A program made the position numbers and the translations under genes. 64,000 nt of DNA from Sanguinoderma infundibulare (lineage: Eukaryota > Basidiomycota > Agaricomycetes > Polyporales > Polyporaceae): the NCBI GenBank assembly GCA_032821775.1, contig JAVLRN010000010.1:1364001-1428000 (forward strand), written 5' to 3'. The notes under the pieces are model-generated. The model did no database searches. It was not told the origin of the DNA and saw only the letters and a program-made list of their open reading frames with translations. Shown here piece by piece: positions 14,032 through 25,043 of this stretch. Within the stretch, counting starts at the first letter, position 1; every line of letters begins with the position of its first letter.

Positions 14032-15713
14032 CCGCAGCGCATTCGGTACGACCCACCAAGGTTGGCAGTTTCGGGGAAGAAAAGGTAATCTCAGTTCTCG
14101 GTGGGATCTCGCAACTCCACCAATCGCGACAAAGGGATTGTGCAATCAAGAGACTAGATAGAGCCCAGGGTTGATGACATGAACACAGCGCCGCGAACAC
14201 GAACGGCAACAACACACCTCATCTAGCCCGCACATTCACAGCGCCTACAATCATGCTGCGCCGGATGAAAGTAGCAGTTCTACTTCCGGCCGCATGGATG
14301 GCGACAGTTTGTACATAGATTCGGGGCAATGACTTGACTACGGAACCGGAGTCGGTGGATTTAGGGAGCATTCGATATCTGATTTTAAGGTTGGGGAGTT
14401 GAGCCTGGGAGGCCGAATCTCGGAAACGAAACGTCTCGAAGTGCGGGGGTCGACAGGCAGCCTACTATTACGTAGCTAGCCACGGGCCGACTGTGTGCCA
14501 CGAACGGACAGGGAATTTTAGCCGCCTTGTTCTATGGGCAAGGATGTTCCGATGATAAGCTGAATAGCACCTGCGTATTCGCTGCCAGGGAGAAATGATG
14601 AGTACCACGTTTGTTGTGGACGGGAGATGCAGTGGTTTGTGGAAAAATACTTACGCGTCTTGATCCCGGTGCCACGGCCACTCCTGCGGAGTGCCGGCGA
14701 AATCCCCGATTCGCGGAAAGGGTGAACTGTTTGGCACAGTCCAGTCGAAGACATCAGCAGAAATTGGCTCCTGTACATCGTCGGGACTGCCGACGTTCGC
14801 GTTTCCCTCCAACTAGATGTTTTGAACGCGACCACCGCGTGTCACGGTCACACTTCGGTGTTTATCTTCTTTTGGCTCCATGCTGTGACCGGCATCGCGG
14901 CAAGGGCCATCCATCGAGCGGCTGTTAGGTCACCAGATACATTTTTTCGAGACCTGCACCAAAGTCACTGGAAGCTAGTCTCCATGGAGCCGTTGTGGCC
15001 GTGATACTTATCATGAGTAGTCTTCCCACCTGTAAACAAAGATTCTCATGACAGTTCCTGACGTGTTTCACACTAGGTGTTACGTCGGCGCGTGCCATCT
15101 GTAGCTGTCTTCTGGAAGCGGGACGGGCGGGAGCTTGCCGCTGGAGCTGCCACAATATGATGGCCGCAGTGAGTGATGCGCCCATCTGAATCCGGAGCGG
15201 TGCCCGGAGCACTCGGGGACAGCGCAAAGTCTCCGCTCTTTCGAGCCGTGATCGATGATCTCTGCGCCGCAGCTCAGGTGCGGAGCACTTCCCAAAACCA
15301 TCACGCTGCGGATCCACGTATGTGTGGACGTCAATGCAAGAGGTTCGCGAGGGAAGGGCAGAACTCACCCGAGTTGAATCCGACCTGCCTCTAGCCAGCA
15401 ATCCTACCGTTCCTCCATGTCACTATTAGCATCGCCAGCCGGGTCGCGCAGGTCGCCATGAACGTAGCTGTGAACGACGAGTAAATCATCCCTCCCATGC
15501 GGGCGTATTGAAACCTGCGCGTTATGATAAATAATGACCAAAGATCTGCTTGGCGGTCCACAAACGCTCATGATTCACAGTATATGAACGGTATCCACAG
15601 TACAGGTGTCGAGTACTGAGCCAATGGATGGCCTCTAGGATTCTCACTGGGAGTCAGGGAAATCAGGATGGTCGATAGCAGCAGCGGAAAGGTCACGTAC
15701 GAACCAAGAACGG
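14032..15713. other. Intergenic region
   Basis: About 1.7 kb. The left end belongs to the peroxidase upstream region and the right end to the PPX1 3' side. Open frames here are short, disagree between strands and show no known domain. Confidence 0.5.
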
Positions 15714-17037
15714 CTAGAGATTAGACCCTCCGCCGCGCCCTTCAATGATGGTCTTGATGAGCGGCGCAGTCGCCTTACGCGTCGCCTCCACGTTCTTCTG
15801 CTGCCAAACCCGCGCGCGGAACCCGTCCCCGAACCCATTGTGTACGCCGAACTCCGGGAACTTGACCCTCTTCAGCCGCAACTCCTCGTTCTCCCCAAGC
15901 GCGTCGAAAAGCCCATCGGCGAGCTTCTTATCCTCGTGAACGATGTACATCTGCTCCCGCCTGTGCTTCCCCCTCCCGCTCTTCCCCAGCTTGTCTTCGT
16001 CGCGGAACGACGTGAGGATACCCAGAACCTTTAGACCGCGTTCCGTCACGAACCGCTCCGTCTCCTGGAAGAAATCGGCATAGCGCGGTAACCACTCCCC
16101 AAACCCAATCGGCACAGACGACAACCCGACCCGGATCTCGCACCCAGGCGCGCCCGCGGGGGTCATCGTGTACTCCTTGTAGTCCCGCCTGAGCAGCTCC
16201 TGGGTCCCCAGATGGGCGACGGACGCCTTCTTCTCCTGCAGGACCTCGTGCAACTCCCTCAACCCTGTAGTCTCGTGCGGCGCGGCCTCGTTGATCTCCA
16301 CGCCTGACAGTTCCGCGACCGCTTGCACGCGGGGCACGAGCAGCCTCGCCGCCCGATGGTCGGCGGCTTCTGCCTTCCCGCCCGGCCTGAGCCCACTGGT
16401 GTCGATGAGGATGCCGCACAGGAGGAGCGTCGCGAGTTCTGGGGGGATGCTTTCTAGCACCTCGCTGTGCTCTCCAATGAGCTGCGTGACCAGGGACGCG
16501 CAGCTTCCGGTGGGGACGGTGATGAGGCGCGGGTCCGCGCTGTCCCGGTAGAGCCCCTCGTCTTGGTGGTGGTCGACGACGGCGACGACGCGTGCACCGG
16601 GGTTGTCCCGCGCAAACCGTGTGTCAAGACGGTTGTGATCGACTAGTGCAAATTTAGTTGAAGGAAACGGCGCCGATGGGACTAGGGGGATATCGTCCAC
16701 GCAGAATATGTCGGCGTCGGGATCGAGCTGCGCGAGCGCGAGCGCATGCAGATTCTCTGCCCGCAGACGGAGCTCCGCACGCGGGGTCTGGGTTAAAGAC
16801 ACCGCTAGAACGCCCTGCACTTTCGAGGCGTACCAGGCGTACCCGATCGCGCTCGCGATGGAGTCTAGATCTAGTTTGGATGCACGTTAGTATGAGGTGC
16901 ATCTTCGACATCATCATGGGTCTGTCCCCACCGCCGGCCTCGTTCCCCATCACAACCGTCCAATCGGCACCCTTTCCCTCCTTCACAGCATCGAGGTATG
17001 AAACCTTTCTCTCCCTGAGGAATGACGAGAGGGCCAT
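15714..17037 (-). CDS. PPX1: Exopolyphosphatase, DHH family
   Basis: Two exons, 17037-16932 and 16870-15714, give 420 aa. The intron joins VMGNEAGG to DLDSIASAIGYAWYA, the first metal-binding motif (D-x-D). Further DHH-family motifs are FCVDDIP, ALVDHNRLD and the signature VVDHHQDEG. The C-terminal half (from about residue 210) fits the DHHA2 domain, with KLADGLFDALGENEELRLK and a terminal NGFGDGFRARVWQQ block. Family knowledge: yeast Ppx1 releases phosphate from polyphosphate chain ends using Mn2+/Mg2+. The protein looks complete, with every metal motif kept. No targeting signal is obvious, so the cytosol is likely. Confidence 0.9.
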
Positions 17038-17575
17038 CGGTCCGTCACGATGTTGATCTTGTCCAGGTCGAAGTTGTGGAGTGCGAGCAGAAAATTTGCG
17101 CTATCAACGCCGATTGAGCATTCGCGAGCTCCTGTTCCACATCGCCGTCATCTTACTGCAGAGTAGACCCTGGTTAAGAGAAGAGGACGGGAAGGAACAG
17201 AGCAGACACGTCCAAGTCGAAGACAACACGCAAGGACAAGCGCAAGTGGCATCGGCGCTAAGCGCACATCCGATGGGCGTGGCATTTGACAGCACAAACA
17301 ATCCAAGACCCAAGACATAGCGATCCAACAGCGCATGCGGATTGAACACAACTGACGGGTGATACATTACATCCAGTGGATACGTAATCCGCTCTGTGGA
17401 GCATGACGATAGTGCGAGGGACAAACAGGACAGTAAGTAAAGTACTACTGAGGTATAACAAGGAAGGGCAGGGGATATACATGTGCAATACTACAAAAAG
17501 ATAGCGACCAAAGCATCAAGATTCGGAATTCAGAACTTGTGCCAGCAGTGGACACAAACGGGAACGGAAACATCG
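17038..17575. other. Intergenic region
   Basis: About 540 bases between two minus-strand genes, holding the PPX1 promoter and the kinase 3' UTR. Nothing else recognised. Confidence 0.5.
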
Positions 17576-19828
17576 TCAAATCGGACGCACAATCCGGCCG
17601 GAGAGGTGTCCGCTTATGCTAGCATGGTGTCTCTCGAGGTCGTACGAGTCGTCGACTTCAAGCGAGATGCGCTGCGCGAGCAGCTCCGCGAGGAAGTCGG
17701 CATTCGCCTCGCTCGACTTGTGCACATTGGGAGTGGGGAACGACCCCCCATACGCGTTTGCGGGGTGGTCGTTGACGACGACGAACGGGGACTGGACTTG
17801 TTGCTCCACGTCCAGCCAGTCTCTGCAACGCAACGAGAAATTCAGCATTGCACTTCTCAGGAGTAAAGGCGGTACGCACGTGTTTTGGAAGATCTGATGT
17901 TCCGTGATGGCAGGGTACGTGCACCGCTGAGCGGGATCTATACAAAGTAACTACACGAAGACAGGTGAGTGATCCACAGAGTGTCTCACTTGATTGAATA
18001 CTTACGTCCATCACAAACTCCTGAAAGTCCTCTGGAAGACCGTCTTCACGCATCTTGGATTTAATCCTCTCCAAACGAAACTTCATAAAACTTCGAGACC
18101 GGGTCCCAGGGAGGTAGGTCTGTTAGCCCAAATACCATCATCGTCAGCCCTCAAATGTCCCAATCTACGTCGATGGCAAGAAACCACTCACTTCATCCAG
18201 AAACATCGCAGCGACCGTCACACCCAGAGACCAGTAATCCACCGCCTCATTGTACTCCCGCACCTCGCCCTCCTTGAGCTGGATGAGGATCTCCGGGGCC
18301 GCAAAAGCCTTCGTCACGATCGCAGCTGTGTCTGTGTCGCGCGTCAGCTTTCTTCGCTCGTCCAGGAACCGCGCGCCGCCGTAGTCCGCGATGACGCAGT
18401 GGCCCCTGCCGTCGATGAGGATGTTGTCCGGCTTCAGGTCGTGGTGCACGATGCCGTGCTCGTGGAGCCAGTTCAGACCCAAGATCTAGTGCAATATCGG
18501 TGAGCACACACGATGGGGATCCTACAAGAAAATGAAACACGCACAATCTCCGCGCAGGCCAGGGCCATATTTTGGTACGGGACCCGGAACCGGTATTGGG
18601 ACAGCGTCCCGCCACCACACACGTCCGTGAGAATGTGCAAGCTGCCCTTGGACGACCGCCAAGCCCAGAGCCCGTCCGCGATGCACGGCTGCAGCAAGAA
18701 CGGCGAACAGTCTTCCTTCTCCTTCTCCGACGCAAGCAGTGACAGTACCTTGAGCTCGTTGATGATGCCGAAGCACGCCGACTCGGAGATGCCCCACGCA
18801 AAGCGCACGACCTTCATTGCGCACGGCATGTGCCGCTCGACATTGTACACGTGGTACACGCGACCGAACCCGCCAGTGCCGAGGACGCCGGCCGTGACCC
18901 ACTTGCTCTCTTTCAAGGGCGGGATCTGGATGTTGTTGCGCTGTAACACGGTCCAGTACTTCGGCGGCGGGGAAGCGGGCGCAGGAGGCCCGGAGGCGAC
19001 GCCGATCTTCTGGACCGAATGCGAATTGCCATCCGTCGAAGGCTCCAAGGTTGACGTTGGCCTGGACGAAGCGCACGCGGACAATGACGTCGAAGGCGGC
19101 GGCGACGCCATCGACAATACAGACGATGGCGTGCGATTCTGGACCTGCAGCGGCGACCGCAAGGATTGAGAATGCGTCGCGTGTGTCCTGACTCGCTTCT
19201 GAGGTTCGACGACACGGCCCTGAAAGTTCGGGAACGCAACCACATTCTTCAGGCTTATGAGCGCCCGTGCGGGGAGCGATTTGGCACGTGAAGGCACCCA
19301 GTACTTGACCATATGGCGCCTCCATTCTTGGAGGTCTGGAGGGAGCTGTGTTTCGGCTGGCCTTTCCGGGGAGAGCGGACGCGGCCCCGGAGGGGGAGGC
19401 GGTGGTTGGACTTCCGCTGCTGGCGATTCGGACCCGCGCCTGGTTTTGATGCGCCGGCCAAGCATCTGGCCCAGTTGCAAAATCCGACCGGCTTCCTTAA
19501 ACACCGGTAATGACCCTTTGCGTTGTGGTGCACCGATCTGCGCGCTGACGTCCCGACGGTCACGGTGAGGAGCAGGAACTGAGAAGGCCGACGCGTCTGA
19601 TGGAGCGGCGGCTAACGCCTCCCTGGGCTGAATGTCGAGAAAGCGAACCATACGACGTTGAGAAGCGCGTCGTATTTCTGGTGGTTTGTGGTTTCCCGAC
19701 GAAGTCGGGGCGAACGGCGGACGACTAGCTTCCAATGGCCCCAAAGGCTCGTCGGTAGGCGAATGGTCAAGCTCGGACTTGCGTGCGGCGCGCGCGAACG
19801 GGTTCGGGAAAGATGGCTTTCTCGACAT
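17576..19828 (-). CDS. Protein kinase-like protein with DYG in place of DFG
   Basis: Five exons (19828-18545, 18485-18192, 18119-18006, 17950-17880, 17822-17576) give 669 aa. Roughly the first 280 residues are disordered and Pro/Ser-rich. The kinase core begins WVTAGVLGTGGFGRVYHVYN (glycine loop), then CAMKVVRF (VAIK lysine), GIVHHDLKPDNILID (catalytic loop), VIADYGGARF (DYG for DFG), AAPEILIQL and DYWSLGVTVAAM. Exon 4 starts after GTGTAG at 17951; the nearer TATAG acceptor would break the frame. All core catalytic residues are present, so it is probably active. The split between kinase core and tail resembles AGC-like fungal expansions; substrate unknown. Start chosen at MSRKPSF; upstream codons are open, so a longer form is possible. 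Confidence 0.72.
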
Positions 19829-20478
19829 CGAACCACAGAAGTGTGTACTACTGTAGATAGAGGTACCTGGATGAGAGGCACCATTCACCGAGTGGTGTGG
19901 GTGAGACAATATGCGCATGAGACGGTGGTTGACACTCACAGTACGAGGAAGGTTTGGAAGATGGCAGAATGATGAGAACGAGGGAAGACGGGGGTTTAAG
20001 TAGACAAAATACCGAAGGGTCACGGTCACACTGGGCCACACCAAACCGGTGACCGCAACAAAAGGCAGAGGGCGGATCTTAAGTAGCCCTTCAAAGAGAA
20101 CCATAGCGAACCGGAAAAATGTACTAAAATACAAAGGATGAGCGAACGGCACAACTAAGAAGCTGTTACTTACCCGTCACCAACCTGCAGGCCCACCTGG
20201 GCTTACGCCGAGCTCTTCGCATGCATCCAGATACTGTGTCTGGTGAGGTTAGGAAAGCCCATGCAGGACCATACCAAGCCCGGATGAGCCATACTTGAGA
20301 AGGACGAGCACTGGAGGGAGGGGGGAGGGAGACAGGGAGAGAGCTTGTCGATGTCGTCGTCGTCGTAGACAAGGAATCGGATGGTGATTGACGCGCAAGC
20401 AGTCGACGTTGTGCCGAAACAAGCGAGCTCCTCATCGGCCACTGGCTTGACCTCTGTCCATTCTCTCTCACTCCAACG
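19829..20478. other. Divergent promoter region between the DYG kinase and ISD11
   Basis: About 650 bases separating two divergently transcribed genes, so it likely holds both promoters. The kinase frame stays open upstream to about 20150, but without a convincing start. Nothing else seen. Confidence 0.5.
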
Positions 20479-20824
20479 ATGGCGACTCCTCCGACGAAGC
20501 AGTCCTTGCTGCACCTGTACCATTCCATGCTGCGGACATCGCAGTCTTTCAGCTCGTACAACTTCAGGAACTACTTCGTTCGCCGGACGAAAAGTACCTT
20601 CCGGGACATTCAGGTATGTCACGAATCGAATACGTTGCGAACGGCGAGCTTAATATACTTCTATTCAGGACGAGACGGATCCCGCAAGGCTGACTGCTTT
20701 TTACAACGAGAAAGCCAAGGAGCTGGCCGTATTGAAGCGGAGCGCGATCGTGAACCAGCTGTATGGCGGATGGCGGCTCGTCGTTGAGGACCAGAAGCCG
20801 GGGCGCGAGCGAGGGCACACATGA
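20479..20824 (+). CDS. ISD11: Iron-sulfur cluster assembly factor Isd11 (LYR motif family, LYRM4)
   Basis: Two exons, 20479-20613 and 20669-20824, give 96 aa, the usual family size. Conserved blocks are LLHLYHSMLRTSQSFSSYNF, then RNYFVRRTKSTFRDIQ; exon 2 has AVLKRSAIVNQLYGGWRLVV, matching yeast Isd11 ...LGVLKRQSVISQMY...RLVVE. Isd11 binds the cysteine desulfurase Nfs1 and acyl carrier protein in the mitochondrial matrix and is needed for the first step of Fe-S cluster formation. The canonical LYR tripeptide is LYH here. A broken copy of the first exon lies at 50408-50470, inverted. Confidence 0.92.
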
Positions 20825-21505
20825 TCAATGTCTTCTCCGTGCGTCTTCCGTCCTCTGTCACTTTCATCTCAAGTCAATTATATCGAAGGTGCGCTTCACG
20901 ACTCCTCGCACCGTCTGAGGGGTTCATATATCATAACTGCATTCAGGCTCGTCAGAGGATGTTGCTGAACACTGTGCCTATTAATTCTCCATGCCATTAC
21001 GACCTGATACCTTGCATGAACAATGTGTACGACGCTCGGGCACTTGTCTCGCTACGGAAGGTAACACTCTTCATCCACCTGATTGTAGTTTGTGAGTCAT
21101 TTTGGTTTTGCCCCACCTTTCTTCCATGTGCGTATGTGCGCACTGTATGCTGAGCGTGCTTTACTGACCTGTGCATTGTAGAAGACATCCCGCAGAAGGC
21201 GTGTGGCGTAGAGCGGAGGGTACGCTCTCGGGATAAGTACCAGAAGCCGGGGATCCCAAAGTAGTCGGTTCCAGTGCAGGAGGACCTATGTCGTAGAGAT
21301 TTCTTGCAGTCCTCGCATCTCAATATCCGGCTCCTGGTGTTCTGTTTTTGTCTTTGAGTACGTGAACAACCATCCCTCCCGCATGATCAACGGTAATTCC
21401 CTCGCAGAATAAGCCTCCGTACTATGTAGTGCAGGAGACATACAACGAGACTGTCATCAAGAAATTGGCCATGGACGATAGCAACGTCGTAGGGAAAACA
21501 TCCCA
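20825..21505. other. Intergenic region downstream of ISD11
   Basis: About 680 bases. No gene, RNA or repeat recognised beyond the ISD11 3' UTR. Confidence 0.45.
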
Positions 21506-22216
21506 TCACAGCCACGGTCCGCCAGCCCCACCCTCACCAGGCAGCTCTCCAGCTACCGAGTCCGCACTCGCACCCCTGACCTCGCCCACAGCGTGCTCGC
21601 CATTCGGCTCCTCCCGATGACCGTCCGAATCTTTCAAGGTGGCATCACCTGCGCGAGGAGACACTTTGTTGTCTCCGCTATACTCGGGGTCGCCTTGACC
21701 GCGCCTGAAACCTTGTGTCACGGTGACGTTCGCTCTCGGTCTATAGCCAATCAATGAAACGGTTTTCGTCCGAAACTCGCTGTGCCAGGGGGGACGATCA
21801 GACCACGCCAGTCGTCGAACCCGGTACCTTCTTCCAGTGGTCTTCCCCGGAGCTGGCGAGAACATGCCGTGTCATCTGCCCGTGGGCCTCGATGGTAAAC
21901 TGTCGACCATCACCCTGCAGGGTGTGCTGGCACTCAATGGTGATAGCGTGCTCGCCATCTTTGGAGAGTGTGAGACGGTGGGTGGTCGGGTGGTCCTGGT
22001 CCTTGGAACTCGACCGTGTACCCTCGGGCGTGCAGATCAGCATGAGTCATTCCCGACAATGCTAGGGCGATTGTCTTGTATGGCCGATTTGCGAGCAGCG
22101 TGCGCTGGCCAGTCTGCGCAGTTGGGGTGGGATATGTACACGGCCTTGAGCTCTATCTCACGACAGTCACCTCGGTCGGAGATAGCATCCCGACCGGCGA
22201 AAGGCGGTAGCCACTT
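21506..22216 (-). pseudogene. Frameshifted relic of an unknown gene beside SFM1 copy 1
   Basis: Three minus-strand frames read as one protein only if frameshifts are allowed. The first (22216 to about 22050) holds YISHPNCADWPAHAARKSA and ends IVGND. The second (about 22043-21800) holds MLICTPEGT, then LTLSKDGEHAITIECQHTL and ASSGEDHWKKVPGSTTG. The third continues SDRPPWHSEFRTKTVSLIG. No splice sites explain the breaks. I do not know the family; the composition is protein-like. No ATG was found at the 5' end, which abuts the SFM1 stop. Either a decayed gene or a misassembled one. Confidence 0.35.
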
Positions 22217-22240
22217 CTGATTCGCCGAGGACAATGCACG

Positions 22241-23306
22241 TTAGAAGTCGAAGCTCTTGTCCAAATCGTCCTTCAGATGATCGCGCATTCCTGGAGGAAG
22301 TACCGGCTCCTGGCCATTTGCAATGTAGCCTAACACCGAGGTTGAGTTAGAGCGTACATCAGACGGACGACGACGCCATAAGACCGGGCTCACGGAATGG
22401 CATCTCGACGCTCTCTTTCGCGTTGAACCTGATTGTCGGGAAATCCTGAACAGAACCCCAAGTGTCAGTTCCGTCACAGGTCGAGACTGTTCCGGAGCCT
22501 TGACGCACGATGTACGGGATTTTAGAGAGAGGCACTGCGTCCAATCAAGTCTTGTCGGCGGCGAGCTGAATGGGGAATAGCTGAGTGCACTCACTCTTGT
22601 CTTGCACTACGATCTTCGTCACGCCAAGCGCGGTGTCCGTCGTCATCTGCACGGGTCCGAGATGTCGAGCGGGGAATCCCAGTACGCGCAGCTCAGACGT
22701 CCGGTCTCGCGGAGGGTCGTCTCCTAGTGAAGTACGTCGTTGATGTGCCCCCATCAGTTGTGAACGAGAACGAATCACCTACCGAGTATACCCTGTGTTT
22801 CGACCATCAGCACAACGCATCCCAAAATCGCTACGAGGAACCTACGCCAAACAAGAACCACTCGAACCGCCCATCGCTATCCTCCGGTGCTAGCTCCTTC
22901 TCCGCCTTCGGGTCCAACAGACAGACCCTTTCCAGTGGCACGCCCCGTTCCTTCATCAACTCCAACACCGACTTCTGGTGCGCGTATGCGCTTGCACGAG
23001 ACGCGTCAGCGTCTTCCGCAAACAGTGACGTGAGCGTGCCGGACGACGACTCGGAGAGGTGTGTGAAGTGCACGGAGGCTCCCGTGCCAGCCAGCGTGCG
23101 CATGTGCTTATTGTCTAGATCGTCAGTGGGGGCGAAGGAGACGAGGGTGACGCTGTGACGCGGACCAAGTATTCGAGCTCAACCCATCTCGGCAAAGACT
23201 TCGGGGTGTTCTCGTCCTCCTCCATGTGCTCTGCGATAACTCGGAGTCAGATCGTGAAAGGCATGAACTACATGGGAAGCTCACCAACTATGTATGAAAA
23301 CAACAT
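22241..23306 (-). CDS. SFM1: SFM1-type SPOUT protein arginine methyltransferase, copy 1
   Basis: Eight exons as in copy 2. The tiny first exon (ATG at 23306) encodes MLFSYIV, spliced to EHMEEDEN...PRWVELEYL. The long exon (codons in 23106-22846) has VHFTHLSES and VCLLDPKAEKELAPED; then a 10-nt microexon gives GGILG, followed by DDPPRDRTSEL and QMTTDTALGVTKIV. The end is FPTIRFNAKESVEMPFRYI and DKSFDF. Yeast Sfm1 has the same blocks (FGGILGDHPPRDRT, QMTTDTA, EMPFRY) and methylates ribosomal protein uS3 using S-adenosylmethionine. The knotted SAM-binding motifs are intact. In the long exon it differs from copy 2 at five of 90 residues. No stop or frameshift in the coding exons. Confidence 0.9.
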
Positions 23307-23640
23307 ATTGCGGGCGTGATCGCTCTCACCGAATGTCGTGGAACAGCGTGGAACTGGCTGTGACTGGCCTAGCAATTGGCTCTGATTGGGTCCACCACGC
23401 CGGCGTCTAGGTTGCCAAATTTGGACAGGGCACAAATTGACGCAAAAACTACGAATGACGCACAATACCTTGATGAACGGCGAAAACAGAAATGCATTGT
23501 ACGATATTTATACAATGTTTTCTAACTTCACGACAGCAAGAGAGTTATCATTACAGCGCTAGGATGGCCGGAGATATGCATCCCGTGACGCCCGAGAAAA
23601 TTTTACGAGTACCTCCCCGACAACGGCCAAAAGGTTCAGT
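23307..23640. other. Spacer between SFM1 copy 1 and tRNA-Lys, shared with copy 2
   Basis: About 330 bases that closely match 48493-48819 in reverse orientation, for example the stretches around CGCCGG...TTGGACCCAATCAGAGCCAA and around the Pol III terminator. It therefore belongs to the inverted duplication. It should contain the SFM1 promoter. Confidence 0.6.
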
Positions 23641-23736
23641 AGCCCACCGCGAGGGTCGAACTCGCAGCCTTCAGATCATCCCACCAAGTTTGATTGGATA
23701 AGAGTCTGACGCTCTATCCGATTGAGCTAGGCGGGC
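23641..23736 (-). tRNA. tRNA-Lys(CTT), 22-nt intron
   Basis: On the minus strand the 7-bp acceptor stem GCCCGCC/GGTGGGC, D arm GCTC...GAGC, anticodon stem TCAGA/TCTGA and T arm GCGAG/CTCGC with loop TTCGACC all pair. The anticodon loop is CTCTTA + A, anticodon CTT. A 22-nt intron sits after position 37, the usual eukaryotic place. TTTT follows four bases after the 3' end (Pol III terminator). The mature sequence equals those at 24637, 31812 and 48397; the intron nearly equals that of the 48397 copy. Confidence 0.93.
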
Positions 23737-24380
23737 GGTGGTAACTACTCTCCAACACATGATAATATACAAGTGAACCCGGAGAACGCACAATGGAAGA
23801 GGATCACTGTGTGAACACCCTCCCCAAAGGCGATGTGTCTGAGGAAGATTTCAGCTCGTTGTAGGTAGAGCGGAAAAGGCTAGCCAGGCCCAACGTCGCG
23901 AGAAAGGATTGCCCAGAGCAATGAGGTTGTGAAAGGTATAACTTGAGCGATCCACCAGGGAGCCATGACTCGAATCAGCTCGAAAAGGCGTCACCCTCAC
24001 ATTCCAAAATGCCTGCTCCGATAACATGATGTTTGCCAAGTTCTGTCGTCACGCGCTTGGTATGGCGTCCTGGCTCGTACGTCCTCTTGCGCTTTGGGTC
24101 GACGAACGTCCTCCGTCACGGTGTCTGGCTCTGTCCTTCCTGTACAAAGTCTGAGTCCAACGGTCGAACGTTCATGTCTTCCGGTGGGTCTAGTGGTGAA
24201 AGGAAAGAGTCGAAACGCGGCGCGCGTCGTCTAATGGTGGTTGCAGACTCGGTGCTGGTGGTTCATTTTCATTTTGTGGCGTGGCGGTCCGCCACGAAGA
24301 TTTTCAAACGTCTAAGCTGCCCGTTTTGGAGGAGCCCCAACAAATGTACGTATCCTTCCTTCCTTCCTTCCGACTCTGTT
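23737..24380. other. Spacer between tRNA-Lys genes
   Basis: About 640 bases with no recognised gene. It ends in a short GGAA/TTCC microsatellite (about 24355-24370, TCCTTCCTTCCTTCC) that abuts the dispersed repeat. Confidence 0.5.
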
Positions 24381-24460
24381 CATTCAGAATCCCGTTTATT
24401 GCCCGTGGAGGCCGAGCCTTATGGTAGGCAGTACGTACTGAAAGCTAGCTACGTTGTGTA
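24381..24460 (-). repeat. Dispersed ~80-bp repeat, copy A
   Basis: Matches 42225-42301. Over the first 59 bases (24381-24439) only one base differs; both copies then share GCTAGCTAC after a short variable gap. The core holds the palindrome AGTACGTACT. On the minus strand the element ends in a simple repeat, (GGAA)n here and (GAAT)n in the other copy, as SINE-like or non-LTR retroposed elements often do. Strand is assigned on that basis and is an inference. Confidence 0.7.
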
Positions 24461-24636
24461 GGGAGAAGGGTCGTCCGACTCTGTTTACTACAGTGACCAG
24501 GTTTGTCAACCGTGCAAAACTTGTTTAAGACTTTGAGGATGATGCATTCCGACATGTCCCACACGACCCAACCATTGAACCGCCCAGGCGCGACGTATCG
24601 GACAATTTCGGTAAAAATGACGTCAACGTCGACACT

Positions 24637-24742
24637 AGCCCACCGCGAGGGTCGAACTCGCAGCCTTCAGATAACCTGCCCGGCAAACACCTGCAAACAC
24701 TCGTTAAGAGTCTGACGCTCTATCCGATTGAGCTAGGCGGGC
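24637..24742 (-). tRNA. tRNA-Lys(CTT), 32-nt intron
   Basis: The same 74-nt mature sequence as the other three tRNA-Lys genes, with all four stems pairing and anticodon CTT. The intron after position 37 is 32 nt and unrelated in sequence to those of the other copies. A TTTTT run lies about 20 bases downstream. Confidence 0.92.
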
Positions 24743-25043
24743 CAAAGTACACTGAGTTCTGCCCAATATATGGGGCTTTACATAAAGGATGTTCACTCTC
24801 ACTGTTTTGGCCGCCAAAACAGATGGGTGTGCCGTTGTCAGCGGTCGCGTTATTCGGTCATCATCGAGGGAATGGCATATCATCAGTAGCAAGCCCGTCC
24901 AAATCGGAGGGGCTAATAGAATATGGTACAATCACTCGGAAGCACAACACATGCCATTTCCGCTGAATACCTTTTAACTTCTTTCCGGCGCACCATGCGC
25001 CCATAGAGCCGGTCCTACAAGCTCTACACCGCCCACCCTCTTC
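24743..25043. other. Spacer downstream of an F-box gene
   Basis: About 300 bases between the tRNA 5' side and the 3' end of the minus-strand F-box gene. Nothing recognised. Confidence 0.45.
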
